A DNA stretch of 64,000 nucleotides from Streptomyces sp. NBC_01198 (GCF_036010485.1 NZ_CP108568.1:7573001-7637000); one strand, 5' to 3'; shown: positions 6,474 through 15,719, counted from the stretch's first letter. Notes: a model not told the origin generated them from the letters alone. Translations and numbers: made by a program.

Positions 6474-9317
6474 ATGCTCTCCACCATCCCTGGTGAGTCG
6501 AGCCACGGCCGCACAATCCGCAGCAGCGAATATCGGCGATTAACGGGAATCCTCGAGGAGTTGGCGGAAGGCCACGGCTCCGTCACCGCGATTGCCGGTG
6601 ACCCGGGAACCGGTAAGACCCGGCTGCTGACCGCGCTGAGCGACGAGGCCGAGCGGAAGGGGCTGGTGGTCCTGCGGGCCGGGTGCGGCGGCACGCTCAC
6701 CGCCGGCCGGCCGTACCAGGCGTTCATCGAGGCGCTCGGCGGCTGGCGCGGCAGCCGGTCGATGGTGCTGCACCCCGCGGCGGCCCGGCTGGTGCAGTGC
6801 CTCACCGAGGGCTCGGAGGCCGGCGCCCAGGACGCAGACTGGTCGAAGTACGGCGGCGGTCGCTGCCGCTTCTACGCCGGGATGCGCCGGGAGCTCGCGG
6901 AGGCGCTGGCCGAGGCCGACCGCGGTGTCCTGCTGCTGCTCGACGACTTCCACGGCGCCGACCCGGGATCGGTCGACCTGGTGGAGACCCTGCTCGACTG
7001 GCCGGTGGAGGAGCCGCTCGCGGTGGTGGTCGCGCACCGGCCCCGGCAGAGCCCGCTGCGGCTGCACGCGCTGCTGGACCGCGGGTCGGAGACCGGCGCT
7101 CTGCGCCTGGTCGAACTGGGCGCGCTGTCGCTGCCGCAGAGCGCCGCGCTCCTCGACCTGCCGCTGCGCGCTCCCGAGCTGCGCGAACTGCACCGCCGCG
7201 GCGACGGGATACCGCTCTACCTGATCGCGCTGGCCGCCGCCGAGACCTGCCAGTCGGAGGTGCCGGCCTGGCAGCGCGTCAGCGCCCGGCTGCTGGCCGA
7301 GACCGAGGCGCTCGCCGACCGGGATCGCGACGTGCTGGCGGCCGCGGCCGTCCTGGGCGACCACTTCGACACCGACGCCGTCGCCCAGGCCGGCCGGATC
7401 CCTTTCGGCGAGGCGTGCGACAGCGTCGCCTCCCTCGTCCAGCACGACCTGATCCGCACCTCGGAGGAGGGCTCCCTGGTCTTCCGCCACCCGCTGCTGC
7501 GCCAGTGCCTCTACGAGGCGATGGACGCCTGCAAGCGCCGCGGCCTGCACCGCAGAGCGCTGAACTGCCTGAGCCGCCGCGGTGAGCCGCCGCTGGAACT
7601 GGTCCGGCACGTCGAGGGCGCAAGCAGCGAGATGGAGGCCGGGGACGCCGTCATCCTGGCCGCAGCGGCCGAGGAGGCGCTGCACCGCGACCGGCTGCGC
7701 GACGCGGGCCGCTGGCTGGCCATGGCGATGCGGCTGTCCCGGCAGGCCGGCGGCGGCGACGTGACCGCGCGGATACGCCTCCCGGTCGCACGGGCGCTCG
7801 CCGCCGAGGGCCGGCTCGCATCGGTGCGCGAGGTGCGGCGGGAGACCCTGCTCACCCTGCCGGCCGACGACCACGGCGAACGCGCTGCCGCCGTCGCCTG
7901 GTTCGCCACCGTCGAGACCCTGCTCGGCAACCCGGCCGAGGCCCGCTCGCTGGTCCACGGCGAGACCTACCGGCTGCGCGACCACGACGCACCGACCGCC
8001 GCGCGCCTGGGTGTCCAGCACGGACTGGCCCGCGCGCTACGGGGGTTGACGCCCCTGCCCGGCGAGCTGGAGGCGGTACTGCGGGACAGCGCGGCCGACC
8101 CGCACGCCCGCGGCGGCGCGCTGGCGCTGCGCGGCCTGACCGAGGCGCTGTCCGACGACCGCGCCCGCGCCGCCGCCACCTTGTCGGAGTGCGCCCGGGC
8201 CGTGGACGCCTCGCAGGACGAGGGCATCGGCCTCGGCCCCGAACGGCTCGGCGTCCTCGGCTGGGGCGAGGCGCTGATCGGTCGCTACAGCGCGGCCGCC
8301 GGGCATCTGGAGCGTGCCGTGGCGGCCGCCAGGAGCACCGGCGAGGTCCACCTGCTGACCATCCTGCTCACCGGGCTCGCCCTGGTGCGCTGCCGGCTGG
8401 GCGGCGTCGCGTCCGCGCACGAACTCGCCGGTGAGGCGCAGACCGTGGCCTCCGCCACCGGCGCCGCCGACCACGCGGGGCTGGCCCGGGTGATGAGCGC
8501 GACCTCCGGCGCCCTGCTGCGGATCCCGGACGTCGGCGGCATCACCGGCGACCTGGACGACCTGTGCGGGCCCGAGGCCTGGTGGCGCCCGCTGGCCGCG
8601 CTGCTGCTGGCCGACGCCGCCATGGTCAAGGGCGACCCCGGCACCGCGCAGGACCTGGTGCTCGCGGGCGGCGGCGGGGCGAACCTGCCGACCATGATCC
8701 CCGGCATGACCGCGCACGCCTACGAGGTCTTCGCCGCGGTGGCCGTGCACGGCGTGGACTGCGGCGAGGAGTGGGCCGAGCGGGCCGCCGCCGTCTCCGC
8801 TGACCTGCCCGCCGAGCGGGCCTACGTCCTGATGGCCGCCGGCCACGCCCGCGCCGACCGGTCCCCGGAGGCGCTGCGCGACTACGAGGCCGCCTTCGAG
8901 CTGTTCGCCGAGGCCGGCATGGTCTGCGAGCAGATGCGCGCCCTGCTCGCCGCCGCCCCGCACGCCGCCCGCACCGGCCAGGGCCCGCGGGCGCTGCGGA
9001 TGCTGGACAACGCCGAACGGCTGGGCCGCCGGCACGGCGTGGTCGCGATGTGCGAGGAGGCCAGGCGCTGCCGCCGCGAACTCGCCGGCGACGGCCCCGC
9101 GGTGCTGTCCGGCGGCGGCACCGCCGCGCTGGGCGAACTCACCCAGCGCGAACGGCAGATCGCCCAGCTGGCCGGCGAGGGGCTCAAGACCCGTGACATC
9201 GCTGTCCAGTTGCACATCAGCCCGCGCACGGTGGGCGTCCACCTCACCCGGATCTACGCGAAGTTGAACGTCGGCTCGCGCGCCGCCCTGGCACGCCTCA
9301 TGGCCCAGGTGGCCTGA
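6474..9317 (+). CDS. LAL-type LuxR-family activator with bldA codon
   Basis: A 947-residue large ATP-binding regulator of the LuxR family. An AAA/STAND NTPase module opens the protein, with Walker A GDPGTGKT at residues 42-49 and Walker B VLLLLDDFHG near 152-160. A long helical TPR-like middle follows, and the C-terminus carries a LuxR HTH (ELTQRERQIAQLAGEG, then TRDIAVQLHISPRTVGVHL) at about 885-945. LALs are usually pathway-specific activators in polyketide clusters. The ATG has CGGAGGA at 6 nt. Leu23 is encoded by TTA at 6540-6542, so translation probably depends on bldA and the cluster on development. It ends in a perfect hairpin facing the second SARP gene. Confidence 0.93.
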   Translation: MLSTIPGESSHGRTIRSSEYRRLTGILEELAEGHGSVTAIAGDPGTGKTRLLTALSDEAERKGLVVLRAGCGGTLTAGRPYQAFIEALGGWRGSRSMVLHPAAARLVQCLTEGSEAGAQDADWSKYGGGRCRFYAGMRRELAEALAEADRGVLLLLDDFHGADPGSVDLVETLLDWPVEEPLAVVVAHRPRQSPLRLHALLDRGSETGALRLVELGALSLPQSAALLDLPLRAPELRELHRRGDGIPLYLIALAAAETCQSEVPAWQRVSARLLAETEALADRDRDVLAAAAVLGDHFDTDAVAQAGRIPFGEACDSVASLVQHDLIRTSEEGSLVFRHPLLRQCLYEAMDACKRRGLHRRALNCLSRRGEPPLELVRHVEGASSEMEAGDAVILAAAAEEALHRDRLRDAGRWLAMAMRLSRQAGGGDVTARIRLPVARALAAEGRLASVREVRRETLLTLPADDHGERAAAVAWFATVETLLGNPAEARSLVHGETYRLRDHDAPTAARLGVQHGLARALRGLTPLPGELEAVLRDSAADPHARGGALALRGLTEALSDDRARAAATLSECARAVDASQDEGIGLGPERLGVLGWGEALIGRYSAAAGHLERAVAAARSTGEVHLLTILLTGLALVRCRLGGVASAHELAGEAQTVASATGAADHAGLARVMSATSGALLRIPDVGGITGDLDDLCGPEAWWRPLAALLLADAAMVKGDPGTAQDLVLAGGGGANLPTMIPGMTAHAYEVFAAVAVHGVDCGEEWAERAAAVSADLPAERAYVLMAAGHARADRSPEALRDYEAAFELFAEAGMVCEQMRALLAAAPHAARTGQGPRALRMLDNAERLGRRHGVVAMCEEARRCRRELAGDGPAVLSGGGTAALGELTQRERQIAQLAGEGLKTRDIAVQLHISPRTVGVHLTRIYAKLNVGSRAALARLMAQVA

Positions 9318-9326
9318 CCCGCGGAC

Positions 9327-9367
9327 GGCGGCGGCGTACTCGCGGAGGTCGCGAGTACGCCGCCGCC
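9327..9367. terminator. Bidirectional hairpin terminator
   Basis: A perfect 18-bp inverted repeat (arms GGCGGCGGCGTACTCGCG and complement) with loop GAGGT sits in the 67-bp gap between the convergent LAL and SARP genes and probably stops transcription from both sides. Confidence 0.8.
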
Positions 9368-9384
9368 CTGTCCGGGCCCCCGCG

Positions 9385-10176
9385 TCACACCGCCGTGGGG
9401 ACGTCGAGCGCCTGGTCCGAGGACAGGATCGCCTGGTGCAGGTCGCGCAACTGCTGCGCGGGCTCCAGGCCGAGGTCGGCCCGTAGCACCGCCCGCGCCG
9501 ACCGATAGACCTGCAGCGCCTCCGCCCGCCGCTCCGAGCGGTAGAGCACCAGCATCAGCTGCCGGTAGAAGGTCTCCCGCAGCGGATGCCGGGAGGTGAG
9601 CGAGGTGAGCAGGTTGACCATCTCCCGGTGCCGGCCCAGCGCGATGCACGCCTCGACCATCAACTCCAGGCACTCCAGGCGTTCCTGCTCGACCCAGGTG
9701 GCCATTCCGGTGACAGCGGGTCCCTCGCCGAGTCCCTCGATCAGGGGACCCCGGTAGAGCGACAGCGCCGCCTCGAACGACGTGACCGCGGCCTCGTGCC
9801 GGCCGGACCGCAGTTGCCGGCGGCCACGCTGCGCGGCCTCCTGGAAGTCGTGCAGATCCAGGCCGCGTTCGCCGATGTGCAGCAGGTAGCCGGGCGCCCG
9901 CGTGACGAGCTCGCAGCCCGCCGCGGCCGCCCCCTCCTGCGTACCGGCGGCCGAGTTGAGGAACTTGCGCAGCTGGGACACGTACACGTGGAGCGAGGCG
10001 GCCGCCCGGCGTGGCGGGCTCTCACCCCACAACTCCACGGTGAGCTGTTCCTTGGACATCAGCCGGCCGGCTCTGATCAGCAGCGCGGTCAGCAGCACCT
10101 CCATCTTCGGGGCACTGGGTGAGAAGCTTCCCTTCGGTCCGCAGACCTGGAGCGGACCGAGTACCTCGAAGCGCAT
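9385..10176 (-). CDS. Second SARP-family activator
   Basis: A 263-residue SARP with the same architecture as the one at 1969-2745: an OmpR-like winged helix (MRFEVLGPLQV, KMEVLLTALLIRAGR, KEQLTVELWGESPPRRAAAS) and a bacterial transcriptional activation domain (FEAALSLYRGPLIEGLGEGP, HPLRETFYRQLMLVLYRSERRAEAL, LGLEPAQQLRDLHQ). The ATG has GGAGG at 6 nt. Two SARPs within 8 kb with a LAL between them indicate layered pathway-specific control of one cluster. It is divergent from a P450 gene, a likely target. No TTA codon is present. Confidence 0.93.
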   Translation of the reverse strand: MRFEVLGPLQVCGPKGSFSPSAPKMEVLLTALLIRAGRLMSKEQLTVELWGESPPRRAAASLHVYVSQLRKFLNSAAGTQEGAAAAGCELVTRAPGYLLHIGERGLDLHDFQEAAQRGRRQLRSGRHEAAVTSFEAALSLYRGPLIEGLGEGPAVTGMATWVEQERLECLELMVEACIALGRHREMVNLLTSLTSRHPLRETFYRQLMLVLYRSERRAEALQVYRSARAVLRADLGLEPAQQLRDLHQAILSSDQALDVPTAV

Positions 10177-10630
10177 GGACACCTCCGTCTTCCGCTGTGC
10201 CGGGCGCGTCAGGGACCCCGGCGGACGTGCGCCTTGCGACCACTGTTGCCCGAGCGACGGGGCGGGCGCATCGTCAGAAGTGCCTACGGCGGTGAGAGCG
10301 GCCGGAACCGTACCTGCGCGCCTCCGCGCGGAACGGCGTGAAATCCCCCTTGGCTTAACGGCTCTTTTAGCGCCGGCTCGCACCCTCGGATGGTGACGAC
10401 ATCCCACGGTGCGTACACCGCACTCGCCCGTTGTGCCCGCATACTGCGAAAACGCCGCAGTCGCCCGCGTTCGCCCCGTTCCCCGGACGGATGTCCGCCA
10501 TGCCGCACGGTCCCCGTGCGGCCTCCGGCAGCCGCCTGTTCCAGCCGTCGCGATCCCGCCACGCGCGCGCTGCCGCACCCCGCCCGCCGACCCGTCCACC
10601 GACTCGTCCGCCGATCCGGAGACCCCCGAC
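10177..10630. promoter_or_regulatory. Divergent promoter region of SARP and P450 genes
   Basis: A 454-bp gap between leftward SARP and rightward P450 genes. A patch around 10350-10375 is less GC-rich than its surroundings and is the best promoter candidate. An open frame runs into the P450 from 10409, but it lacks a ribosome site and family similarity, so the region was left non-coding. No SARP repeat array could be defined. Confidence 0.45.
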
Positions 10631-11842
10631 ATGTCTGACACGCTCGCACCGTCCTACCCGTCGCCGCGCGTCGACGGGCATCCGCTGGATCCCTCCCCCG
10701 TCCTGGGGAAACTGCGCGAGCAGGGCCCGGTCAGCCGGGTGCGGCTCTACGACGGCAGCCACGCGTGGCTGGTCACCCGGCACGCCGAGGCCCGCCAGGC
10801 ACTGCGCGACGCCCGGCTCAGCGTGGACTCGCGCACGCCCGGCTTCCCGTTCCTGTCCGCGGCCCAGACCGAGATCCGCGACATGCCACCGACGTTCCCG
10901 CGGATGGACCCGCCCGACCACAGCGTCTTCCGGCGGCTGCTGGTACCGGAGTTCACCATCAAGCGGATGGAGGCGCTGCGCCCGCTGATCGAGTCCGACG
11001 TGGCGGTCATGCTCGACCGGCTGGAGGCGGCAGGTCCGCCCGGCGACCTCACCGCGCTGCTCACCCTGCCGCTGGCCTCGCTGGTCATCTGCCGGCTGCT
11101 CGGCATCCCGTACGAGGACGCGGAGTTGTTCCAGACCCGCGCCGCCGTGATGACCAACCAGACCGCCACCCCCGACGAGGTGCGCGCCGCGCGGATGGAC
11201 ATGCTCGGCTACCTCCAGGCGCTGCTGGCCCGCAAGGCCGAGGAGCCGGACGACGACCTGCTCAGCCGGATGGTGGCGCAGGAGGACGAGGCGGCCGGTG
11301 TGACCCGCCGCGACCTGGTGGGCGTCGCCATGATCCTGATGTTCGGCGGCCACGAGACCACCGCGCACAGCACCGCCCTCGGCGTCCTGGACCTGATGGA
11401 CAACCGTGACCAGTGGGAGCTGCTGCGCGAGCGCCCCGGGCTGATCCCCGGCGCCGTCGAGGAACTGCTGCGGCACCACACCATCCTGGAGACGGGCCTG
11501 CCCCGGATCGCCAGGGCCGATCTGACCCTGGGCGGTGTCGACATCAGGTCCGGGGAGGGCGTCCTGGTCTCCCTGGTGGCCGCCAACCGCGACGAGGGCG
11601 CCTTCACCGACGCCGACCGGCTCGACGTCAGCCGCCCCGCCACCGCCAACCGCCACCTCGGCTTCGGCTTCGGGGTCCACCAGTGTCTCGGGCAGCCGCT
11701 GGCGCGGGTGGAGATGCAGGCGTCGCTGGCCGCGCTGCTGCGCCGCTTCCCCGGTCTGCGGCTGGTGAAGGAGCCCCGGGAGCTGGAGTTCCGCGGTCAG
11801 ATGGCGGTCTACGGCCCCACGTCACTGCCGGTCACGTGGTGA
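10631..11842 (+). CDS. Cytochrome P450 (actinobacterial CYP105/107-like)
   Basis: A 403-residue soluble class I P450, a heme monooxygenase that takes electrons from ferredoxin. The I-helix oxygen-activation motif is FGGHETTA, the K-helix ExxR is EELLR, and the heme loop is FGFGVHQCLG with Cys352 as axial ligand. The length fits tailoring P450s of natural-product clusters. The ATG is 8 nt after CGGAGA. The I-helix has HETT rather than the usual AGxDT/AGxET, giving a His before the acid, which occurs in some tailoring P450s. It lies at the right edge of the regulator-rich cluster, divergent from a SARP. The substrate is unknown. No ferredoxin gene is adjacent. Confidence 0.94.
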   Translation: MSDTLAPSYPSPRVDGHPLDPSPVLGKLREQGPVSRVRLYDGSHAWLVTRHAEARQALRDARLSVDSRTPGFPFLSAAQTEIRDMPPTFPRMDPPDHSVFRRLLVPEFTIKRMEALRPLIESDVAVMLDRLEAAGPPGDLTALLTLPLASLVICRLLGIPYEDAELFQTRAAVMTNQTATPDEVRAARMDMLGYLQALLARKAEEPDDDLLSRMVAQEDEAAGVTRRDLVGVAMILMFGGHETTAHSTALGVLDLMDNRDQWELLRERPGLIPGAVEELLRHHTILETGLPRIARADLTLGGVDIRSGEGVLVSLVAANRDEGAFTDADRLDVSRPATANRHLGFGFGVHQCLGQPLARVEMQASLAALLRRFPGLRLVKEPRELEFRGQMAVYGPTSLPVTW

Positions 11843-12036
11843 GCGGGGCGCCGCCGAACTGACCCGCCTCGGTGGCCGTACGGCTCCCCGAGTGCCGCCC
11901 CGCGACCACCGGCCGGCCCCCCGGACGGCGTGGGCGGCGGCCTGTGACCCGGTCGCCGCCCCCGCCGCCCGGCTGCCCCGGCCACTGCCGGACCTGCGAT
12001 GATCGCCCCGACAGCTTCGAGTGCGGGAGGCAGGAG

Positions 12037-13131
12037 ATGGCGATGTCGCTGCCCGAAGGGCTGGCCACACCGGCGCTGATGGTCGACGTGGACGTCCTGG
12101 ACCGGAACATCCGCCGAATGGCTGAGGCCTCGCTGTCCCAGGGCTTCGCGCTGCGGCCGCACGCCAAGACCCACAAGTGCCTGCAGATCGCGGACCGCCA
12201 GCTGCTGGCCGGTGCCCGCGGGCTGTCGGTGGCCACGATCAGCGAGGCCGAGGCGTTCGCCCGCGGCGGCGTGGACGACCTCTTCATCGCCTTTCCCGTC
12301 TGGCCTGACGCCGACAAGGCGCGCCGGCTGCGGCGGTTGGCGGACGAGGTCGCGCTGCGCGTCGGCGCCGAGTCGGTCGAAGGAGTACAGCGGCTGGGTG
12401 ACGCGGTGCGCGGCAGCGCCAGGCCGGTGGAGGTGCTCGTCGAGGTCGACAGCGGGAACCACAGGACCGGGGTGCCGCCCGGCTCCGCCGGTGAGGTGGG
12501 CAAGGCCGCGATGGACGCGGGCCTGGCCGTCGCGGGTGTGTTCACCTTCCCGGGACACGGCTACGGTCACGACGCGCAGGCCCGCGAGCGCGCCGCCCGG
12601 GACGAGGAGCGGGCGCTGTCCGAGGCAGCGCGGACGTTGCGGGACCTCGGCCTCGACATCCAGGTGGTGAGCGGCGGGTCGACTCCCACGGTGGGCCGGT
12701 GGCAGCCGGGCCCGGTCAACGAGCTGCGTCCCGGTGTCTACGTCTTCAACGACGCCACCCAGCTGGCCCTCGGATCCTGTGGCGCCGACGACCTGGCACT
12801 GGCCGCCGCGGCGACGGTGATCAGCGTTCCCGCCCCGGACCGCTTCGTCCTGGACGTCGGCAGCAAGGTCCTGGGCGCCGACGCCTCCCCCTGGGTGACG
12901 GGCCACGGCTACCTCCCCCGTTTCCCGCAGGCGACCGTCGGCGGCCTGTGGGAGCACCACGCCGTCGTCGGGCTGCCTGCGGGCGTCGAGGGACCGCGGC
13001 TGGGCTCGGTGGTCGCCGTCGTCCCCAACCACGTCTGCACGCCGGTGAATCTCGCCGACGAGCTGGTGGTCGTCCAGGGCCGCGAGGTGGTCGACCGCTG
13101 GCCGGTGGCGGCGCGCGGCGCCAACACCTGA
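12037..13131 (+). CDS. Fold-type III PLP enzyme, D-threonine aldolase/D-serine dehydratase-like
   Basis: A 364-residue protein with an alanine-racemase N-terminal barrel (TPALMVDVDVLDRNI, then RPHAKTHKC with Lys44 as the PLP Schiff-base lysine) and a C-terminal D-serine-dehydratase-like beta domain. Near the end, PNHVC supplies the His-x-Cys pair that binds a divalent metal in D-threonine aldolase and eukaryotic D-serine dehydratase. It probably cleaves or dehydrates a D-hydroxy-amino acid. The ATG has GGGAGG at 6 nt; the frame is open further upstream but lacks similarity there. The next gene is an AraC regulator on the same strand that has its own promoter. Substrate specificity cannot be settled from sequence. 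Confidence 0.88.
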   Translation: MAMSLPEGLATPALMVDVDVLDRNIRRMAEASLSQGFALRPHAKTHKCLQIADRQLLAGARGLSVATISEAEAFARGGVDDLFIAFPVWPDADKARRLRRLADEVALRVGAESVEGVQRLGDAVRGSARPVEVLVEVDSGNHRTGVPPGSAGEVGKAAMDAGLAVAGVFTFPGHGYGHDAQARERAARDEERALSEAARTLRDLGLDIQVVSGGSTPTVGRWQPGPVNELRPGVYVFNDATQLALGSCGADDLALAAAATVISVPAPDRFVLDVGSKVLGADASPWVTGHGYLPRFPQATVGGLWEHHAVVGLPAGVEGPRLGSVVAVVPNHVCTPVNLADELVVVQGREVVDRWPVAARGANT

Positions 13132-13161
13132 GCTCTCCCCGTACCGGTGGCGACTCGCCGG

Positions 13162-13190
13162 ATGACGGCGTGGCGTGCCGGCGCTAGGCT
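13162..13190 (+). promoter_or_regulatory. Leaderless promoter of the AraC gene
   Basis: The -10 box TAGGCT (13185-13190) ends 8 nt before the ATG, with an ATGACG -35-like element 17 bp upstream. No Shine-Dalgarno sequence precedes the start, so the transcript is probably leaderless. Confidence 0.6.
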
Positions 13191-13198
13191 GGCAGCAA

Positions 13199-14044
13199 AT
13201 GCCCGTTCGCCGCCAGCCCCGCCCGACCGCCGGTGTGACCTCACTGATGTGGCCCTCCGGCGGGCGCCACCTGTGGCGGTCGGGCGGGATGAGCGCGGCG
13301 CAGTCGCACGAGCGGGGACACCTGGTGTACGCGGCCAGCGGGGTCCTGGCACTCCACACCGAGAGCGGTACGTCGGTCGTTCCCGCCAACCGGGCCGCCT
13401 GGACCCCCGCCGGTTTCACGCACCAGCACCGCGCGCACGGCGACACCGACATGCGCATCGTCTTCCTCGCACCGTCCCTGGCCCGGCTCCTGCCGGACCG
13501 TCCGGTCGTGTTCCTGGCCTCCGACCTCGCCCGCGAGGCCCTGCTGGCCCTGACCGGCCCCCGCAGCTACGACGACGCGGTGCCCGACTACAGCCCCGCC
13601 GCGCGCTCCCGCCTCCTGCGGGTCCTGGTCGACGAGCTCGTCGAAGCACACGAACAGCCACTGCACCTGCCCGAGCCGCGGGACGACCGGCTGCAGGCCA
13701 TCGCCCGGATGCTGCACGAGACACCCGCGGACAACGCCACGCTCGCCGAGCTCGGCAAGCGGACCGGAGCCAGTACCCGCACCCTCAGCCGGCTGTTCCG
13801 CGACGAGCTCGGCATGACCTTCTACGAGTGGCGCACCCAACTGCGCCTCCACCACGCGCTGGTGCTCCTCGCCGACGGCCACGACACCGTCCGGACCGCC
13901 TACGCCTGCGGATGGGCCAACCCCAGCAGCTTCATCACGGCGTTCACCCACATCATGGGAACGACCCCCGGCCGCTACCGGAGCCGTGGCGCGGGCACCG
14001 CCCACCCGGCTCCGCCTGCGCCGGCGGTCGAGCCCCCGCAGTGA
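13199..14044 (+). CDS. AraC-family regulator with cupin sensor domain
   Basis: A 281-residue regulator. The first ~100 residues form a cupin-like sensor (ERGHLVYAASGVLALHTESG, ANRAAWTPAGFTHQHRAHG). Residues about 165-262 form the double HTH of AraC/XylS proteins (LAELGKRTGASTRTLSRLFR, MTFYEWRTQLRLHHAL, VRTAYACGWANPSSFITAF). The start was placed at the ATG behind a TAGGCT -10 box rather than at a GTG 8 codons earlier, because the promoter spacing fits a leaderless gene. It follows the PLP enzyme by 67 bp and may control it or the IMP dehydrogenase downstream, though this is only contextual. Confidence 0.9.
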   Translation: MPVRRQPRPTAGVTSLMWPSGGRHLWRSGGMSAAQSHERGHLVYAASGVLALHTESGTSVVPANRAAWTPAGFTHQHRAHGDTDMRIVFLAPSLARLLPDRPVVFLASDLAREALLALTGPRSYDDAVPDYSPAARSRLLRVLVDELVEAHEQPLHLPEPRDDRLQAIARMLHETPADNATLAELGKRTGASTRTLSRLFRDELGMTFYEWRTQLRLHHALVLLADGHDTVRTAYACGWANPSSFITAFTHIMGTTPGRYRSRGAGTAHPAPPAPAVEPPQ

Positions 14045-14204
14045 CGCGTCCCCCGTGCCTCCTACGTCACGATTCGTGCCCAGGCCCCGCTGATCGATAA
14101 GGTGCCGTGTCACGACCGCCCCCGTCCGATCCACGGGCCCACGGCCATGGGGGCGATCCTCACGGCGGGGCAGTCGGCCCCGGCCGACCGGTCAGGAGGA
14201 ACGA

Positions 14205-15701
14205 GTGGCACAGATCATCGACGAGGTCTCGCGGACGTTCAACGAGTTCCTGCTCCTGCCGAACCGGACCCGGACGGACTGCTCGGTCGGCACGGTCGAC
14301 CTGCGCGCCCCGCTGGTGCGGCTCATCGCGGGGGAGGCGGCGGCGATCGAGCTGCAGTCCCCGTTCACGTCCGCGATCATGCAGGCCGTCGGTACGCCCG
14401 ACCTCGCGATCGCGCTCGCGCGGAACGGGGGTCTGAGCTTCCTGCACCACAATCAGCCGATCCAGGACCAGGCCGCGGCGGTGCGCCAGGTGAAGAACTT
14501 CAAGGCCGGGTTCGTCACCAGCGACACCAACGTCCGCCCAGGCGACAGCTTGAGCCTGCTGGTCGATGTCATGCGCCGCACCGGCCACAGCACCGCGGCG
14601 GTCACCCACGACGGGACGGCCACCGGCCGCCTGCTCGGGCTGGTGACGTCCCGGGACTTCCACCCCCAGCGCCATGATCTGGCCGGACCCGTCAGCGGCC
14701 GGATGATCGCCGTCGCCGACCTGGCCCACGCCGGGCCCGACGTCACGCTGTCCGAAGCCAACGCGCGGTTGTGGGACGAACGGCTGGACTGCCTGCCGGT
14801 GCTGGACGCCGAGGGCCGCCTGCAGCATCTGGTGTTCCGTTCCGACTACGCGGACAACAAGCGCTTCCCGAACCAGGTGGTGGACGCCGCCAAGCGTCTG
14901 CGTGTCGGTGCGGGCATCAACACCCACGACTACCAGGAGCCCGTCCCGGCCCTGGTGGAGGCCGGCGCGGACGTGCTCTGCTTCGACTCCTCCGACGGAT
15001 ACAGCGACTGGCAGGCGCAGGCCCTGTCGTGGGTGAAGAAGCACCATCCGGAGATCCCGGTCGGCGGCGGCAACGTGGTCGACGGCGAGGCGTTCACCTT
15101 TCTCGCCGAGGCGGGAGCGGACTTCGTCAAGGTCGGGGTGGGCGGCGGCGCCATCTGCATCACCCGGGACCAGAAGGGCATCGGCCGCGGCCAGGCCAGC
15201 GCGGTGCTGGACGTGGCCGCGGCCCGGGACGCCTTCCGCGAGCGCACCGGCGAGTACGTGCCGATCTGCTCAGACGGCGGGCTGGGCCACGACTACCACG
15301 TGGCGCTTTCCCTCGCGATGGGCGCCGACTTCGTCATGATGGGGCGCTACTTCGCGCGCTTCGATCAGGCGGCCGGCGCGAAACTCCCCACCCGTGACGG
15401 CTTCGTGAAGGAGTACTGGGGTGAGGGCTCGAACCGGGCCCGCAACTGGCAGCGTTACGGCCAGGGCGGCCAGGGGCTGGTCTTCGAGGAGGGCGTGGAC
15501 GGCTACGTCCCCTACGCCGGCGACCTCAACGAGGGGCTCGCCCTGACCGTCGTCAAACTCAAGACCACGATGGTCTCCTGCGGCTCCACCAGCCTGCCGG
15601 AGTTCCGGTCCACAGCCAGGCTGACCCTCGTGTCGGAGCAGAGCTTCCAGGAGAGCCACGCCGGCGTCACCCTGCGGGACACCCCGGCGACGGCCTCCTG
15701 A
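14205..15701 (+). CDS. IMP dehydrogenase of the Tritrichomonas type
   Basis: A 498-residue IMP dehydrogenase, which oxidises IMP to XMP with NAD in guanine nucleotide synthesis. The catalytic loop GVGGGAICITRDQKG contains Cys318, the flap has KEYWGEG and NWQRYGQGG (Arg-Tyr dyad), and CBS domains are inserted at about residues 100-220. The pattern TFNEFLLLPN, KNFKAGFVTSDTNV, GAGINTHDYQEPVPALVEAG and MGRYFARF is much closer to the protozoan Tritrichomonas foetus enzyme than to common bacterial GuaB. The GTG start has GGAGGA at 4 nt. It is probably a second, specialised paralogue. In a cluster setting it could be a drug-insensitive resistance copy, which is speculation. Confidence 0.92.
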   Translation: MAQIIDEVSRTFNEFLLLPNRTRTDCSVGTVDLRAPLVRLIAGEAAAIELQSPFTSAIMQAVGTPDLAIALARNGGLSFLHHNQPIQDQAAAVRQVKNFKAGFVTSDTNVRPGDSLSLLVDVMRRTGHSTAAVTHDGTATGRLLGLVTSRDFHPQRHDLAGPVSGRMIAVADLAHAGPDVTLSEANARLWDERLDCLPVLDAEGRLQHLVFRSDYADNKRFPNQVVDAAKRLRVGAGINTHDYQEPVPALVEAGADVLCFDSSDGYSDWQAQALSWVKKHHPEIPVGGGNVVDGEAFTFLAEAGADFVKVGVGGGAICITRDQKGIGRGQASAVLDVAAARDAFRERTGEYVPICSDGGLGHDYHVALSLAMGADFVMMGRYFARFDQAAGAKLPTRDGFVKEYWGEGSNRARNWQRYGQGGQGLVFEEGVDGYVPYAGDLNEGLALTVVKLKTTMVSCGSTSLPEFRSTARLTLVSEQSFQESHAGVTLRDTPATAS

Positions 15702-15719
15702 ACGCAGCGGGCGGGCCGG

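Noticed and set aside
10409..10630. N-terminal extension of the P450
   Set aside because: Basic and Pro/Arg-rich with no P450 similarity and no ribosome site; the normal P450 start fits at 10631.
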